Assembly (NCBI GenBank): GCA_017395085.1
Contig: JAFPWF010000034.1
Span: 1-64,000, forward strand
DNA: 64,000 bases
Reading direction: 5' to 3'
DNA from: Oscillospiraceae bacterium
GTDB taxonomy: Bacteria > Bacillota > Clostridia > Oscillospirales > Oscillospiraceae
Part shown: positions 16,985 to 25,335 of the stretch, piece by piece
Layout: each line of letters begins with the position of its first letter
Position numbering within the stretch: the stretch's first letter is position 1
Program-made: the position numbers and the translations under genes
The notes under the pieces: generated by a model
What the model was told of the DNA's origin: nothing
Database searches by the model: none
The model's input: the letters and a program-made list of their open reading frames with translations, nothing else

Positions 16985-17605
16985 CTATTCAATTTGACTG
17001 TTCAGGCACTCCGTAAGCATACGGACTTCATCATGCCGAAAGCGAAACGCAGAGGGATTGCACACCAGCCGGGCGCTGATCGAGCACACGGTTTCCAGGA
17101 CCACAAGGCCGTTTTCCGCAAGCGTCTTCCCGGTTTCCACAATGTCCACAATCACGTCCGAAAGGCCGAGAATCGGTGCGATTTCAATGGATCCGTTCAG
17201 GTGAATCAGTTCCACATCCCGGGCTTTCCCGGCGTAAAAATCCCCCGCAATTTTCGGGAACTTGGTGGCAACGCGCAGAACCCGTTCTCTGTGATCCTCA
17301 AACCCTGCGGGACCTGCAACTGCCATTCTGCATACTCCGATTTTCAGATCCAGCAGTTCATACAGTTCCGGCCTGTTTTCCAGGAGAATGTCCTTCCCGG
17401 CAATTCCGAGATCCGCGGCGCCCCGTTCCACATAAATGGTAACATCCGACGGTTTGACCCAGAAGTATCGAACTCCGGCTTCGGGGTTTTCAAAAATCAG
17501 CCTTCTGTCCGGTTCTTCCAGTTCCGGACAAGGGTATCCGGCCTGCTTCAGCATCCTGTATACCCGCTCACCCAGACGGCCTTTCGGCAACGCTATATTA
17601 AGCAT
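16985..17605 (-). CDS. hisG: ATP phosphoribosyltransferase, short catalytic subunit
   Basis: A 206-residue short-form HisG that joins ATP and PRPP in the first step of histidine synthesis. The start LNIALPKGRLGERVY and the later motif DVIVDIVETGKTLAENGL are typical. The C-terminal ACT-like regulatory domain of the long form is absent, so it needs HisZ, which is encoded just upstream. The ATG at 17605 has GGAGG 8 nt upstream; the ATG at 17611 is too close. It overlaps hisZ by 8 bp. No other his gene lies in the window. Confidence 0.95.
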   Translation of the reverse strand: MLNIALPKGRLGERVYRMLKQAGYPCPELEEPDRRLIFENPEAGVRYFWVKPSDVTIYVERGAADLGIAGKDILLENRPELYELLDLKIGVCRMAVAGPAGFEDHRERVLRVATKFPKIAGDFYAGKARDVELIHLNGSIEIAPILGLSDVIVDIVETGKTLAENGLVVLETVCSISARLVCNPSAFRFRHDEVRMLTECLNSQIE

Positions 17606-18674
17606 GGTCATCCCCTCCGCGCAGATCAACGACCCGGCGGCCGCTTCCCGCAGTGCTGCGCTGCGCGCTCACCGAACAGCCTTCTGCCTGCAGCTGCCGC
17701 ACTGTATCCCGTACCTTCAGAAGAGAGGTTTCGGAATCATAGAGCAGCAGCACATCTGCATCAGAACCGCTTTCCGCCGACTGAATCTGCTCCAGCAGTC
17801 CGCAGTATACCGCAAAGCCTATCGCGCTGCCTTTCTTGTTCATCCGTCTCAGGAGGCTGTCATATCGTCCTCCGGACAGGACCTTTTCCGAAATGCCCTG
17901 CACAAAGCCCTGAAACACAATTCCGTTGTAATAATGGATATCGTTAATCACGGAAAAGTCGAAACGCATCGTCTGATCGTCTTCCGTGATCAGACTGCTC
18001 AGTTCTTCAAGTTCCCGGAGCAGGTCATCTGCGATCCAGTTCATTCCATAAGCACGGATACATTGCGGAAGTTCCCGCATGGTACAGTTCAGAGAAAGCA
18101 GTTCTCGTATATCCGACAGCAGCGGCTGACTCCAGTTCTGCTGCCGGAAAAGTTCCGTCAGTTCATGGAGATTTCTTGATGCAATCAGCTGCAGCACCAT
18201 CTGCTGCAGCGGCTCATCCGCCTGAAGCGCATCCATCAGGCAATTGACAATGCCGAGATGGGAAACACTCAGAATTCTGTCAGCTGAAATCATACGGAGG
18301 CTTTCTCCCGCCAGATGCAAAACCTCATACACATCGTAGCCATCCAGATCGCCGATGCATTCCAGCCCGCACTGCGTAATCTCCTGAAAGCGGTGTTCAC
18401 TCCCTGCAGGACGGTAAACCCGTTCACGGTAACAGAGTTTCTGTTTCTGCCCCGCATGGTACTCCGTGCTGCGGACTATCGACAAAGTCACATCGGGCTT
18501 CAAAGCCAGCAGTTCCCCTGTCGTATCGTTGAAGGTAATGACACGGTCACTGACCAGGAAATCTTTATACCCGGCATAGAGTTCGTACTTTTCGAACTTG
18601 CTCATGCGGAAATGACGATAACCGTATGTTCTGTAGAGGTCGGCAAACGACTCCATCAGTTTCTCAGGTTCCAT
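17598..18674 (-). CDS. hisZ: ATP phosphoribosyltransferase regulatory subunit
   Basis: A 358-residue class II aminoacyl-tRNA-synthetase-like protein without aminoacylation function, which pairs with short HisG. The histidyl-tRNA synthetase motif 2 region appears as RERVYRPAGSEHRFQEITQCGLE, and SGGRYDSLL as the histidine-binding loop. The ATG at 18674 with GGAAGG upstream is chosen; the open frame to 18854 overlaps tmk and has no HisZ-like sequence. HisS is excluded by the small size and the missing anticodon-binding domain. Confidence 0.92.
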   Translation of the reverse strand: MEPEKLMESFADLYRTYGYRHFRMSKFEKYELYAGYKDFLVSDRVITFNDTTGELLALKPDVTLSIVRSTEYHAGQKQKLCYRERVYRPAGSEHRFQEITQCGLECIGDLDGYDVYEVLHLAGESLRMISADRILSVSHLGIVNCLMDALQADEPLQQMVLQLIASRNLHELTELFRQQNWSQPLLSDIRELLSLNCTMRELPQCIRAYGMNWIADDLLRELEELSSLITEDDQTMRFDFSVINDIHYYNGIVFQGFVQGISEKVLSGGRYDSLLRRMNKKGSAIGFAVYCGLLEQIQSAESGSDADVLLLYDSETSLLKVRDTVRQLQAEGCSVSAQRSTAGSGRRVVDLRGGDDHA

Positions 18675-18739
18675 TGTACCCAGCCTTCCGTTCCGCTGAT
18701 CTTCTGAACTACTTGTTTTCCGAGAACACGATCGAACTG

Positions 18740-19408
18740 TCAGGCAACGACAAGCCTGATCGACCGGAGCACATCCGCTCCGATGGCTTCGATGCTGCGC
18801 ATGCCGCCGTTTTCCGTACAGTCTACCGTGTGCCAGCCAAACTTCCGCGCGCAATAATCCGCAGCCGAATGGGCTTGCATCAGGTATTCCGTGTCCCGCT
18901 CATGGATGTCTTTTTTCTGTTCATTTCCGTGATAGCGCTCTGTCATCAGCCTCTCGTTGACAGAAACCGGAACCTGCAGATATAACACCAAATCCGGCTC
19001 AGGGAGGCCGAGCTGACCGTATTCAAAATGGAACAGCCACTCCAGGTATTCATCCCAACTGCTCTCCGGAAGCTTACAGCACTGGTGAACGGCATTTGAG
19101 GTCGTATAGCGGTCTGCAATCAGAATTCCGCCCGCTTTATAAAAAGCACCCCAATCCTGCTTCATTCCGGCGTAACGATCCACCGAAAAAAACGTTGACG
19201 CTGCATAGGCGTTCACATCTCCCGGATTGCTCCCGAACTCACCCGCCAGATACATGCGAACCAACGCAGAGGAATCACTCGAATAATTGGGAAATGAGAT
19301 CTTGCGGACCTTCATTCCCTCTTTCAGCAGTGCCTCAGCCGCCAGTTTTGCCTGCGTTGCCTTTCCGCTGCCGTCCAGGCCCTCCAGGACAATCAGTTTC
19401 CCGGCCAT
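18740..19408 (-). CDS. tmk: thymidylate kinase
   Basis: A 222-residue dTMP kinase for dTTP synthesis. The P-loop reads GLDGSGKATQ (residues 10-19), with alanine where most Tmk have serine or threonine after the lysine. The DRY motif is in ADRYTTSNAVHQ, and the LID region carries YHGNEQKKDIHE. It follows gpmI by 3 nt in the glycolysis run, so it is probably cotranscribed. The more usual neighbours of tmk, such as holB or the tatD set, are not here. Confidence 0.9.
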   Translation of the reverse strand: MAGKLIVLEGLDGSGKATQAKLAAEALLKEGMKVRKISFPNYSSDSSALVRMYLAGEFGSNPGDVNAYAASTFFSVDRYAGMKQDWGAFYKAGGILIADRYTTSNAVHQCCKLPESSWDEYLEWLFHFEYGQLGLPEPDLVLYLQVPVSVNERLMTERYHGNEQKKDIHERDTEYLMQAHSAADYCARKFGWHTVDCTENGGMRSIEAIGADVLRSIRLVVA

Positions 19409-19411
19409 GAC

Positions 19412-20941
19412 TTATTCCGCCAACAGGTTCTTTCCTGTCATCTCGGAAGGCTGCTCCAAACCCATGATCCCTAGAATGGTTGGGGCAATGTCTGCAAGCC
19501 TGCCATCCGTAAGAACCGCGTTTTCCCTGGTAACCAGGAACGGAACCGGATTTGTTGTATGCGCCGTATTGACCTTCCCGGTTTCGTCAAACATGCAGTC
19601 GGCATTGCCGTGGTCTGCCGTAATCAGCAGCACCACATCCGGGTGCTTCCGCACTTCCTCGTAAATCCGGCCGATACAGGCATCCACGGTTTCCACTGCT
19701 TTCACGGCAGCTTCCATCACGCCGGTATGCCCCACCATGTCACAGTTTGCAAAATTACAGACGATCAGATCGTATTGTTCCGACTGAAGCGCTTCCACAA
19801 CCTTGCCGCAAACTTTTTCCGCACTCATCTGCGGAACCAGATCATAGGTCGCAAACTCCTTCGGCGAGGGAACGAGGCAGCGGTCTTCCCCTTCCGTCTG
19901 CTTTTCCACACCGCCGTTAAAGAAGAATGTCACGTGTGCATACTTCTCAGTTTCCGCGACGCGAAACTGCCTCAGCCCATTCGCACTGATCAAATCGCCC
20001 AGGGTGTTCACGATTTCCTCAGGCGGGTAGGCAATGGGCAGCGTAAGAGTTTCGTCGTACTGCGCCGTGCAGACATAGGAAAGCGGGAAAACCGACTTTC
20101 TCCGCTGAAAGCCGTCAAAGTCAGGCAGATTCAGCGCCCACGTCATCTCTCGCGCGCGGTCCGGGCGGAAATTCATGAAGATTACGCTGTCACCCTGCCC
20201 GATCATCCCGTCCGGGCAAACGACAATCGGCTTTACGAATTCATCCGTCACGCCTTCCGCGTAGCTTGCTTCCACCGCAGCAACTGCATCCGGATTCTGA
20301 ATCCCTGTTCCGCAGACAATGGCATTGTAGCCTTCTTCGACACGCTCCCAGCGCTTGTCACGGTCCATACCGTAGAATCTGCCCTGAACGGTGGCAATTC
20401 TGGCGTTTCCGACCGAGTCACATTTTTCCTGAAGCATGCGCACAAAACCGGCGCCGCTTGTGGGCGGAACATCACGCCCGTCCAGGAAGCAGTGCACAAA
20501 AACGCGCTCAACGCCTTCCTGCTTTGCAAGGTCGAGCATGGCAAAAATGTGCGTCAGATGGCTGTGGACCCCTCCGTCCGAAAGCAGACCCAGCACATGC
20601 AGGGCTTTCCCGTTCTCCTTCGCATCGTGAATCGCTTTCAGATAGACAGGATTCCGGAAAAACTTTCCTTCCGCAATTTCCTTGCTGATCTTCGGAAGAA
20701 TCTGGAACACGACCCTGCCGGCCCCGATATTCGTATGGCCGACTTCGGAGTTGCCCATCTGGCCTTCCGGAAGGCCGACATCCATTCCGGACGCCTGCAA
20801 TTGCGCATGCGGATACTCTTTAAACAGTGCATCCAGATTCGGCTTCTTCGCCTGGGCAATGGCATTGCCCGCCGTCGGCGCAGCAATGCCATAACCATCC
20901 AGGATAATCAGAGCAGCCCGGTTTTTTAAAACAGTCGCCAT
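19412..20941 (-). CDS. gpmI: phosphoglycerate mutase, 2,3-bisphosphoglycerate-independent
   Basis: A 509-residue manganese-dependent alkaline-phosphatase-superfamily enzyme that converts 3- to 2-phosphoglycerate. Metal ligand Asp15 lies in ILDGYG and the phosphorylated Ser65 in GNSEVGHTNIGAGR. Other metal ligands appear in NCDMVGHTG and ITADHGNAD. Length is standard. It lies 6 nt after tpiA in pgk-tpiA-gpmI, which supplies three consecutive steps of lower glycolysis. gap and eno are not in the window. Confidence 0.96.
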   Translation of the reverse strand: MATVLKNRAALIILDGYGIAAPTAGNAIAQAKKPNLDALFKEYPHAQLQASGMDVGLPEGQMGNSEVGHTNIGAGRVVFQILPKISKEIAEGKFFRNPVYLKAIHDAKENGKALHVLGLLSDGGVHSHLTHIFAMLDLAKQEGVERVFVHCFLDGRDVPPTSGAGFVRMLQEKCDSVGNARIATVQGRFYGMDRDKRWERVEEGYNAIVCGTGIQNPDAVAAVEASYAEGVTDEFVKPIVVCPDGMIGQGDSVIFMNFRPDRAREMTWALNLPDFDGFQRRKSVFPLSYVCTAQYDETLTLPIAYPPEEIVNTLGDLISANGLRQFRVAETEKYAHVTFFFNGGVEKQTEGEDRCLVPSPKEFATYDLVPQMSAEKVCGKVVEALQSEQYDLIVCNFANCDMVGHTGVMEAAVKAVETVDACIGRIYEEVRKHPDVVLLITADHGNADCMFDETGKVNTAHTTNPVPFLVTRENAVLTDGRLADIAPTILGIMGLEQPSEMTGKNLLAE

Positions 20942-20947
20942 TTCCGC

Positions 20948-21721
20948 TTATTCCTGTGCCGTAGCCGCCACAATCGCGGCAAAGTCAACAGGCTTCAGGG
21001 AGGCGCCGCCGATCAGGCCGCCGTCTATGTCAGGCATGGCCAGCAGTTCCGCCGCGTTTTTGGCATTCATGCTGCCACCGTACAGGATGCTGACGGCACG
21101 CGCGCTTCTGGCGCCGTACAGCTTGCGAATCACCGAGCGAATCTCGCTGCAGACTTCCTGCGCCTGTTCTGCCGTTGCGGTTCTTCCGGTACCGATCGCC
21201 CAGATCGGTTCATAGGCGATGATGCAGCGGCGGATCTGAGCTGCGTCAATGCCGGCCAGTGCAGCACGAACCTGATAGGCAACGTAAGACATGGTCAGTT
21301 CCTTTTCGCGCTGCTCCAAGCTCTCACCGACGCAGATGATGGGAACGATTCCCCTGGAGAGAAGCGCCTTTGCCTTCTCATTGACCAGGCTGTCGCTTTC
21401 GTGATGATATTCACGGCGCTCGGAATGTCCGACAATGCAGTACTTCGCTCCGACATCGACCAGCATATCCGCGGAGATTTCACCGGTATAGGCTCCTTTT
21501 TCAAACTTGGAGACATCCTGGCCGCCTGCCGCAACACGGCAGTCCTTGCCGGCACGAACCATAGCCTGAATCATCACTGCAGGGGTGCAGAGAACGACGT
21601 CGCAGTTTCTGGCTTTGGGCATGTTTGCCTTCAGCTCTTCAATAAAAGGTTTTACACCGGAATTCAGCTGATTCATCTTCCAGTTGCCTGCAATCACGGT
21701 CTTACGATATTTTCTGTTCAT
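20948..21721 (-). CDS. tpiA: triosephosphate isomerase
   Basis: A 257-residue TIM barrel that interconverts dihydroxyacetone phosphate and glyceraldehyde-3-phosphate. Visible are the substrate lysine in GNWKMN (Lys15), the catalytic histidine in GHSERRE, the catalytic glutamate in AYEPIWAIGTG, and the phosphate loop YGGSMNAKNA and DGGLIGGASL. AAGGAG precedes the ATG. It lies 51 nt downstream of pgk. Confidence 0.96.
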   Translation of the reverse strand: MNRKYRKTVIAGNWKMNQLNSGVKPFIEELKANMPKARNCDVVLCTPAVMIQAMVRAGKDCRVAAGGQDVSKFEKGAYTGEISADMLVDVGAKYCIVGHSERREYHHESDSLVNEKAKALLSRGIVPIICVGESLEQREKELTMSYVAYQVRAALAGIDAAQIRRCIIAYEPIWAIGTGRTATAEQAQEVCSEIRSVIRKLYGARSARAVSILYGGSMNAKNAAELLAMPDIDGGLIGGASLKPVDFAAIVAATAQE

Positions 21722-21772
21722 GTCAAACTCCTTATTAATAAAAATGAATAATCAAAAGCCGGGATCGGTATT

Positions 21773-22963
21773 TCAACGGTCCAGAAGGCATGCCACGCCG
21801 GGAAGTTCCTTGCCTTCCAGGAACTCAAGAGAAGCGCCGCCGCCGGTGGAGATGTGTGTAACCTGATCTGCGAAGCCGAGCTTTTCCACTGCGGATGCGG
21901 AATCGCCGCCGCCGACGATGGTCACCGCACCGGACTCTGCAAGCGCCTTTGCCATGGCTTTGGTGCCGCCGGCAAAGGCATCAAACTCGAACACGCCCAT
22001 AGGCCCGTTCCAAACGATGGTGCCGGCACCTTTGACTGCTTCCGCATAAAGTGCTGCCGTCTTGGGTCCGATATCCATGCCCATCAGGTTCTCCGGAATA
22101 TCTCCTTCCACCAGTACGGGTTCCGCATCGGCAGAAAACTCCGCTGCGCACAGATGATCTACGGGAAGCAGGAAATTCACGCCGCGGTCAGCCGCTTTCC
22201 GGATCATCTCCAGTGCATAGTCGAGGCGGTCTTCCTCAAGCAGGGACTTGCCGATTCCCATGCCCTGTGCCTTCAGGAAGGTATACGCCATACCGCCGCC
22301 GATGATAATGGTGTCGGCCTTTTCCAGGAGATTGTTGATGACCGCAATCTTATCGGAAACCTTTGCACCGCCGAGCACCGCAACAAAGGGGCGCTTCGGG
22401 TCGTCAAGGGCCTTACCCATGATGGAGAGTTCCTTATCCACCAGCAGGCCGGAATAAGCCGGCAGATACGCGGCAACTCCCGCCGTGGAGGCATGAGCGC
22501 GGTGAACCGTACCGAATGCATCGGAAACAAAGAGATCCGCCATGTCAGCCAGGGCCTTAGCAAAATCTGCGCCGTTCTTCTCCTCGCGTATGTCAAAACG
22601 GAGGTTTTCGAGAAGCATGATCTGACCCGGCTGAAGTGCCGCGGCCTTCGCCTGGGCATCTTCGCCGATGATGTCGCTGGCGAAGATCACTTCCTGCCCG
22701 AGCAGTTCGGAGAGGCGCTTGGCAACAGGAGCAAGCGTCAGCTTTGTCTTCCACTCGCCCTTGGGTTTCCCAAGGTGGGAGCAGGCAATCACCGCTGCGC
22801 CGTTATCGAGCAGATAACGAATGGTGGGAAGAGCGGCAACAATCCTTTTGTTGCTGGTGATTTCACCGGTTTCCTTGTTCTGCGGCACGTTGAAGTCGCA
22901 GCGGAGCAGGACCTTTTTGCCTTTGACGTCCACGTCATAGATGGTCTTCTTGTTGTAATTCAT
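21773..22963 (-). CDS. pgk: phosphoglycerate kinase
   Basis: A 396-residue enzyme that makes ATP from 1,3-bisphosphoglycerate. Conserved parts include [13 protein letters not shown] at the N terminus, [24 protein letters not shown] and the nucleotide loop [13 protein letters not shown] near the C terminus. AGGAGG precedes the ATG. As the first gene of pgk-tpiA-gpmI it is transcribed from the A+T-rich region upstream, where an inverted repeat at 23053-23071 covers an extended -10 box. Confidence 0.96.
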   Translation of the reverse strand: MNYNKKTIYDVDVKGKKVLLRCDFNVPQNKETGEITSNKRIVAALPTIRYLLDNGAAVIACSHLGKPKGEWKTKLTLAPVAKRLSELLGQEVIFASDIIGEDAQAKAAALQPGQIMLLENLRFDIREEKNGADFAKALADMADLFVSDAFGTVHRAHASTAGVAAYLPAYSGLLVDKELSIMGKALDDPKRPFVAVLGGAKVSDKIAVINNLLEKADTIIIGGGMAYTFLKAQGMGIGKSLLEEDRLDYALEMIRKAADRGVNFLLPVDHLCAAEFSADAEPVLVEGDIPENLMGMDIGPKTAALYAEAVKGAGTIVWNGPMGVFEFDAFAGGTKAMAKALAESGAVTIVGGGDSASAVEKLGFADQVTHISTGGGASLEFLEGKELPGVACLLDR

Positions 22964-23052
22964 TTTGCAACCTCCTAAAAATCGTTCAAAGTTACTTTTT
23001 TCGCCTGCGCGGGAAGAGAGAATATTTTGGTATTTGCCAGTTTTTGCTCATT

Positions 23053-23071
23053 TGTGTTGTATTTTAACACA
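23053..23071 (-). promoter_or_regulatory. pgk extended -10 box inside an inverted repeat
   Basis: TGTGTT-7-AACACA is a perfect inverted repeat. On the minus strand it contains TGTTAAAAT, an extended -10 (TAAAAT at 23061-23066). No good -35 is seen. The repeat could be the site of a redox or glycolytic repressor; the factor is unknown. Confidence 0.5.
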
Positions 23072-23115
23072 TATTTCGGAAAAATATACTGTTTTTTTGA
23101 ACAAAAACGCGATTC

Positions 23116-23144
23116 TTGCATAATGTACAAAACTGGGATATAAT
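23116..23144 (+). promoter_or_regulatory. promoter of the radical SAM gene, TTGCAT-17-TATAAT
   Basis: TTGCAT at 23116-23121 and TATAAT at 23139-23144 with 17-bp spacing. The start point near 23151 leaves a leader of about 65 nt before the ATG at 23215. Confidence 0.8.
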
Positions 23145-23214
23145 TACATTCAGTCTTGCGATTTTTTTGTCATTTTGCCCATGGCTGTCCGCATGCCGCA
23201 AGGAGGCGATACAT

Positions 23215-24198
23215 ATGGAATATCAGTGCAGCGACTGCCCCCGCAGATGCGGTGCCCTGCGCACGGATGTGCGGGGCTCCGGCTACTGCCGGGCGCCGGC
23301 TTTGCCTCACGTGATCCGGGCAACTGCGCATTTTGGGGAAGAGCCATGCATCAGCGGCAGCAGGGGCGCCGGCACCGTCTTTTTTACCGGATGCAGCCTG
23401 CGCTGTGTTTTCTGCCAGAACCACAAAATCAGCCGGGCTGTATCCGGCATAGCGCTTTCCGCGGACGCACTCTGCGACCTGATGCTGCACCTGCAAGACA
23501 CCGGAGTCCACAACATTGAACTGGTCACTCCGACCCACTATACCCGTGTCATAGCCGAGGCGCTTTCCAAAGCGGAGCTTTCGATTCCGGTGGTCTGGAA
23601 CAGTTCCGGATATGAACTGCCGGAAACCCTCAGGCTTCTTGACGGGCTGGTTCAGGTTTACATGCCGGATCTGAAGTATCTTCACGCCGGGACCTCCGGC
23701 CGCTACTCCTCTGCCCCGGACTATCCGGAAGCCGTTGTACCGGCAATTGATGAGATGTTCCGGCAACGCGGTAATTACCGGGTGGATGATCAGGGAATTC
23801 TGCAGAGCGGGGTTCTGATCCGCCACCTGATTCTTCCGGGAAACATCGAGGAAAGCCGGGATGTCATTGACCTGGTAGCAGACCGCTTTCCGAAAGGCAG
23901 TGTTCTGTTTTCCCTGATGAGCCAGTATACGCCGATGGGTTCGTCAAAAGCCTTCCCGGAACTTTCCCGTACTGTCAGCTCGGAAGAAAACGAGGCTCTG
24001 CTGCACTATTTGCATCAGCGCGGGCTGGATGACGGTTTCTGGCAGGAGCCATCCGCTGCCGGGACGGAGAGCATCCCGTCCTTTGACGGAACGGGACTTG
24101 ACTTTTCCCGTCATCCGCGCAATAATGACCTTGGTATCCATCATGGAAACGATATTACAATCCATATACAAAATCATCAACAAGAGGTGGAATCATGA
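23215..24198 (+). CDS. radical SAM protein, PflA-like (COG1313 family)
   Basis: A 327-residue radical SAM protein. The CX3CX2C cluster motif is Cys60, Cys64 and Cys67 in TGCSLRCVFCQN. An N-terminal cysteine set (Cys5, Cys8, Cys12, Cys25) precedes it, as in the uncharacterised PflA-like/PflX family. MPDLKY and LILPGNIEESRDVI are family segments. A perfect AGGAGG lies 8 nt before the ATG at 23215. The last bases overlap the next gene as ATGA, so the two products are translationally coupled and probably work together. Proteins of this group are often named pyruvate formate-lyase activating proteins, but no PFL-type target is nearby and the target is unknown. Confidence 0.85.
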   Translation: MEYQCSDCPRRCGALRTDVRGSGYCRAPALPHVIRATAHFGEEPCISGSRGAGTVFFTGCSLRCVFCQNHKISRAVSGIALSADALCDLMLHLQDTGVHNIELVTPTHYTRVIAEALSKAELSIPVVWNSSGYELPETLRLLDGLVQVYMPDLKYLHAGTSGRYSSAPDYPEAVVPAIDEMFRQRGNYRVDDQGILQSGVLIRHLILPGNIEESRDVIDLVADRFPKGSVLFSLMSQYTPMGSSKAFPELSRTVSSEENEALLHYLHQRGLDDGFWQEPSAAGTESIPSFDGTGLDFSRHPRNNDLGIHHGNDITIHIQNHQQEVES

Positions 24199-25214
24199 AT
24201 TATAACGAAGTCCTCGCTGCCGCACGCGACTGTGTCGGACCGTACTGCAAAGCTTGCCCTGTCTGCAACGGGCGTGCCTGTGCAAATGCAATGCCCGGCC
24301 CGGGCAGCAAGGCTCCCGGCAATGTTGCCGCACGCAACTACGATAAGTGGCAGGAAATCTGTGTCAACATGGACACGCTCTGCCCCAATTCGGATCCGGA
24401 TGTCTCTTTCGAGCTGTTCGGCCGCAAGTTCAGCGCACCCATTTTCATGGCTCCCCTCGGTGCGATTGACATGCATTACGGCCCGAAATATAACGACTTT
24501 GCGTACAACTCTCTTCTGATCAAAGCAGCTTATGATTACGGCGTATTGGCGCTTACCGGTGACGGCGTAAACCCGGAAATCATGAAATCAGCCGTACAGG
24601 ATATGATCCAGGTGGAAGGTGTCGGTATGCCCACAATCAAGCCCTGGAATAAAGAGGCTGTTTTTGAGAAACTTGACATTCTGAATGAGAACCATATCTT
24701 TGCCGCAGCAATGGATGTTGACGGAGCCGGACTCCCGTTCCTGAAGGCAATGAATCCGAATGCGGGCAGCAAGTCGGTTGCAGAAATGCGTGAGATCATT
24801 GAGTATGCTGACATGCCTTTTGTCATCAAGGGCATCATGACCCCGGCGGGAGCTCAGAAGGCTGTCGATGCGGGAGCCGCCGCGATTGTTGTATCCAACC
24901 ACGGCGGCCGCGTACAGGGAGGCGTGCCTTCCACCGCCGAAGTTCTGCCCTCCATCGCAGCCCAGGTAAAGGGCAAGCTGACCATTCTGGTTGACGGCGG
25001 CATCCGTTCCGGCCTTGATATCTTCCGTGCATTGGCTCTCGGCGCAGACGGTGTTCTGATCGGCCGTCCTGTCCTGACGGCGATCTACGGCGCCGGTGTG
25101 GAAGGCTACCGCGTGTACATGGACAAAATCGTTGCCGAACTCAAGAGCACCATGACCATGTGCGGTGCTGCAACGCTGAAAGATATTACCGCCGACAAAA
25201 TCTGGAAGGGCTGA
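24195..25214 (+). CDS. FMN-dependent alpha-hydroxy-acid oxidase-like protein with N-terminal cysteine cluster
   Basis: A 339-residue TIM-barrel flavoprotein of the lactate/glycolate oxidase superfamily. The barrel shows APIFMAPLGAIDM, the catalytic histidine in VVSNHGGR, and the FMN phosphate site LVDGGIRSGLDIFRALALGADGVLIGRP. Five cysteines sit at the N terminus (13, 18, 21, 24, 29), absent in classical members and suited to binding a metal or Fe-S cluster. The usual SNHGGRQLD continues here as SNHGGRVQG, so substrate use may differ. In an anaerobe it is more likely a dehydrogenase than an oxidase. It is coupled to the radical SAM gene and followed by a strong terminator. Confidence 0.85.
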   Translation: MNYNEVLAAARDCVGPYCKACPVCNGRACANAMPGPGSKAPGNVAARNYDKWQEICVNMDTLCPNSDPDVSFELFGRKFSAPIFMAPLGAIDMHYGPKYNDFAYNSLLIKAAYDYGVLALTGDGVNPEIMKSAVQDMIQVEGVGMPTIKPWNKEAVFEKLDILNENHIFAAAMDVDGAGLPFLKAMNPNAGSKSVAEMREIIEYADMPFVIKGIMTPAGAQKAVDAGAAAIVVSNHGGRVQGGVPSTAEVLPSIAAQVKGKLTILVDGGIRSGLDIFRALALGADGVLIGRPVLTAIYGAGVEGYRVYMDKIVAELKSTMTMCGAATLKDITADKIWKG

Positions 25215-25255
25215 CCGCTGATAGTTCGGACACCCATTCTCTGATTCATCTTGAT

Positions 25256-25301
25256 ACGGGAAAGCGCCGGGGTATGAACCCCGGCGCTTTCCCGTGTTTT
25301 T
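25256..25301 (+). terminator. strong intrinsic terminator after the oxidase-like gene
   Basis: An 18-bp perfect stem (ACGGGAAAGCGCCGGGGT and its complement) with loop ATGA, followed by GTTTTT. The minus-strand side lacks a U-tract, so it mainly serves the plus-strand operon. Confidence 0.92.
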
Positions 25302-25335
25302 CCAATGTCTATTCTGTGCTGTTTCTCCCGGCATT

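Noticed and set aside
18675..18854. Sixty extra N-terminal residues for HisZ
   Set aside because: They overlap tmk, have no HisZ-like sequence, and the ATG at 18674 has GGAAGG upstream.
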